Assembly (NCBI RefSeq): GCF_001278805.1
Contig: NZ_CP012602.1
Span: 4,499,501-4,563,500 of the forward strand
Length of the DNA: 64,000 bases
DNA from: Bacillus sp. FJAT-18017
Lineage (GTDB): Bacteria; Bacillota; Bacilli; Bacillales; Cytobacillaceae
Reading direction: 5' to 3'
Below the pieces are notes generated by a model that made no database searches, was not told the origin of the DNA, and saw only the letters and a program-made list of their open reading frames with translations. The position numbers were made by a program, and so were the translations under genes. Every line of letters starts with the position of its first letter. The stretch's first letter is position 1. Positions 62,137 to 64,000 of the stretch are shown here, piece after piece.

Positions 62137-63308
62137 TAAATTCCACCTCGGCTTTCTGTTACGCCATTCAAGTAGCCCTCATACGAGAATTCCTGTCTAA
62201 ATATCCGTGTCTGTTTCTTAGCTTCGAAGCTATCCTCAACCAGAATGACATCAGCGCATTCTAATATAGGATTTTGCCGCCAGATTGTTTTGTAGATGGC
62301 GTTGTAATTACTTTCGGTTATAATCCAATTTGCCACATCCCTTGCATGGGACTCTGTGGTGATTAACGGGTTAGCGATAGCAAACGAATCGCCATTGGTT
62401 CCTTTAATACTTGTATTTACGACTACAACTTCGCGCTCGCCGGTAGATTCATACACCTTTACTACAACCTCATAGATGGACTTATCTAAACTGATTTCGG
62501 GTTCTTCGAACATTTGATCATATTCAATGTTCTTCATTCCAAAACCGTTTGTAACCAATGGATATGCCCCACCAAAATAATAGGATTGCCCACAGTAATT
62601 CAGATAGTTGCTACTCGCGTCCAGGGCTGTAAATGGCTTAATAATTACTGTTCCCGTCCTGTCCTGGTATACGGCTGCTTTCCCCGCAATCCCGATGTGT
62701 TGCAAGGCCTCCCTCGAGTTGAGTCTTCCTTTAAATCCCGGTGACGATATTCTTTTTAGGCTGTCATCCACTGAAAACTTGGTAATGCCTGCTTTCTGGA
62801 GGACATCAACTGCTAAATTATAAAGATTACTTGCGGCTGTATTGTTATAGCTGATTTGCGCTAACATGTTGAAGCAATCTTGGCCAATTAAAGAAATGCT
62901 CATTGCTGCAGTCTCGTTTTTCCACTCGGAAAGATAATAAATTCCCATCGGCACCCATTCTATAAAGGAATGCTGTTCTATTGGAAAGCCTATGAAAATT
63001 GGATCTGATATTTCTTCCATAACTAAACCAAGTTCCAATCTAATTTCTGGCCGGCTTGCGATAATTTCGTTCATTTTGGCAAGAGTTAAGATGTCAAACT
63101 CTGCACCAGTATTATCAAGGGTGACCCGCAATTCATTTGTGGGTAATGTCTCATTGATGGTGCTCATTTCTTCAAGAAGGTTGAAGCTTATGATAGTTTC
63201 ATCACTATACTCTTTTGTGACTCCATAAAGAGTGAAGAATATCCTGGCGTTTATTTGGCGAACAGGCGCATAGACAGAGTCCTTAAATTTCTTACTAACG
63301 TTCAACAA
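62136..63308 (-). CDS. Phage baseplate / tail hub protein
   Basis: 390 residues. FSVDDSLKRISSPGFKGRLN, SREALQHIGIAGKAAVYQDR and GTVIIKPFTALDASSNYLNY fit the tail-hub (gp27/XkdQ-like) proteins, in which a module resembling HxREALQxIA appears. Upstream part reads KKFKDSVYAPVRQINARIFF. Position after the 116-residue tail gene and tape measure fits. RBS is modest. Confidence 0.75.
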   Translation of the reverse strand: MLNVSKKFKDSVYAPVRQINARIFFTLYGVTKEYSDETIISFNLLEEMSTINETLPTNELRVTLDNTGAEFDILTLAKMNEIIASRPEIRLELGLVMEEISDPIFIGFPIEQHSFIEWVPMGIYYLSEWKNETAAMSISLIGQDCFNMLAQISYNNTAASNLYNLAVDVLQKAGITKFSVDDSLKRISSPGFKGRLNSREALQHIGIAGKAAVYQDRTGTVIIKPFTALDASSNYLNYCGQSYYFGGAYPLVTNGFGMKNIEYDQMFEEPEISLDKSIYEVVVKVYESTGEREVVVVNTSIKGTNGDSFAIANPLITTESHARDVANWIITESNYNAIYKTIWRQNPILECADVILVEDSFEAKKQTRIFRQEFSYEGYLNGVTESRGGI

Positions 63309-63318
63309 GTCTATGCAC

Positions 63319-63669
63319 CTACTTTTCTATCAAGCTGAATTTGATATCTTTCCATTCAGCCTGTCCGTTTTTAAAAATTAACATCGGTGCCTGGCGATCC
63401 CCAGAATAAAAAGTTCCTGTTTTCATTCCGTTTGCTTTAGGGTCGAAGTAGGTAACAGAAAAGAATACGGGGTCCACCAAGTTAAGGATTCTGCTATACT
63501 CTGCCCCCGTTAAAAAAGCCCATCCAACCTCAAGCTTTCTTTTAGTGGCAATCCGTTCAATAATCATCGTTCCCTTGGCATTTCGCTCTGCTTTACTTAA
63601 ATCAATAATGCCCACGTCATATTCAGATGGAGTGGGTAAAGCCACCCCGCTGATGCTGATCAGTGCCAT
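63319..63669 (-). CDS. Phage tail protein (DUF6711-like)
   Basis: 116 residues: MALISISGVALPTPSEYDVG, IERIATKRKLEVGWAFLTGA, DPVFFSVTYFDPKANGMKTG. Matches the small tail protein placed between tape measure and hub in Gram-positive siphophages. RBS GGGGGGCGG before ATG 63669. Confidence 0.72.
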   Translation of the reverse strand: MALISISGVALPTPSEYDVGIIDLSKAERNAKGTMIIERIATKRKLEVGWAFLTGAEYSRILNLVDPVFFSVTYFDPKANGMKTGTFYSGDRQAPMLIFKNGQAEWKDIKFSLIEK

Positions 63670-63681
63670 TTACCCGCCCCC

Positions 63682-64000
63682 CTAAATCGGTTTCAACCTT
63701 ACATTCGTTCCAACCCGTTGGTTTTCTTTGTCAATATACGGCTTGATAATGCGTCCGAATGTCCTGCCATCAAGTTGCAAAATAATATCACCACCAGTGC
63801 CGCTGGATCTGCTACCCTGGTTGGCTTGAATAACAGCGTTACCGACCGCCCCTGCAATGATATCCTGCAGCTTATCGAGTGGCGATACGACCTCTTTACC
63901 GCCTGGGTTATCACCGATTAGAGCAAGTGTCGGGCCGTTTGTGATGCCGCCTTTAGCAAGCTTCGGAATTTCAGGGAGATTGCTAAATGGTTGGCCAAAT
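63682..64000 (-). CDS. Phage tail tape measure protein (C-terminal end only)
   Basis: The last 105 residues are visible; the gene continues past the right edge. KLAKGGITNGPTLALIGDNP and GGKEVVSPLDKLQDIIAGAV are the characteristic tape-measure end (GGIxxxPTxAxIGExGxEaVxPLxKL). The final stop is TAG at 63684-63682. Identifies a siphovirus-type prophage. Confidence 0.88.
   Translation of the reverse strand, partial: FGQPFSNLPEIPKLAKGGITNGPTLALIGDNPGGKEVVSPLDKLQDIIAGAVGNAVIQANQGSRSSGTGGDIILQLDGRTFGRIIKPYIDKENQRVGTNVRLKPI

Overview
The window looks like a chromosomal segment of a low-to-middle GC Gram-positive spore former of the Bacillaceae (Bacillus sensu lato). Evidence: strong GGAGG-type ribosome binding sites, frequent GTG and TTG starts, U-tailed intrinsic terminators, S-box (SAM) riboswitches, SpoVR, YhdB, YhcU, YugO and FbpA homologues, and quinone-stress (Mhq-like) genes. 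Genus cannot be fixed from the window; nothing here was checked against a database.

The most interesting region is the left end (0.6-5.2 kb). A cadmium/zinc resistance operon (cadC, cadA, a methyltransferase, czcD) lies directly downstream of a small HesB-like gene. Both the HesB-like gene and cadA carry one in-frame TGA exactly where their families have a metal-binding cysteine (GLG-TGA-GGP in HesB; GLS-TGA-ASC in the CadA metal-binding domain). Both TGAs are followed at 21-25 nt by a small hairpin with G in the first two loop positions, as expected of a bacterial SECIS element. The simplest reading is that both are selenoproteins and that conventional annotation truncates them. The HesB-like selenoprotein family is known; a selenocysteine in the CadA N-terminal metal site is the less familiar part.

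From 5.4 to 16.6 kb come a CDF transporter, a SulP transporter coupled to an ArsR regulator, and a quinone/azo/electrophile-stress cluster (azoreductase, ring-cleaving dioxygenases, Spx paralogue, MarR regulator, SDR, DoxX, esterase). Several of these genes share an upstream motif close to TATCTTTAATTAAAGATA. From 16.6 to 28 kb are spoVR, a CstR persulfide sensor next to a broken rhodanese gene, pgcA, a disulfide-bond pair, rluA, an aldo-keto reductase and a phosphate transporter pair. From 28 to 52 kb is ordinary core and accessory metabolism (aspA, DNA glycosylase, cdd/deoC/deoR, MMPL pump, sensor kinase, HtrA protease, ArsB/NhaD, K+ channel) interrupted by palindromic repeats, an IS66 remnant and a cluster of three SAM riboswitches, two of which no longer face a methionine gene.

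From about 52.3 kb to the right edge is the late end of a siphovirus-like prophage on the minus strand: tape measure (cut by the edge), tail and baseplate genes, unknown genes, holin, endolysin, a two-gene cassette (soluble protein plus four-helix membrane protein) behind a very long nested inverted repeat, then a small plus-strand cargo operon and an FtsK-like ATPase plus replication-relaxation gene. The two-gene cassette is a candidate anti-phage or superinfection-exclusion module.
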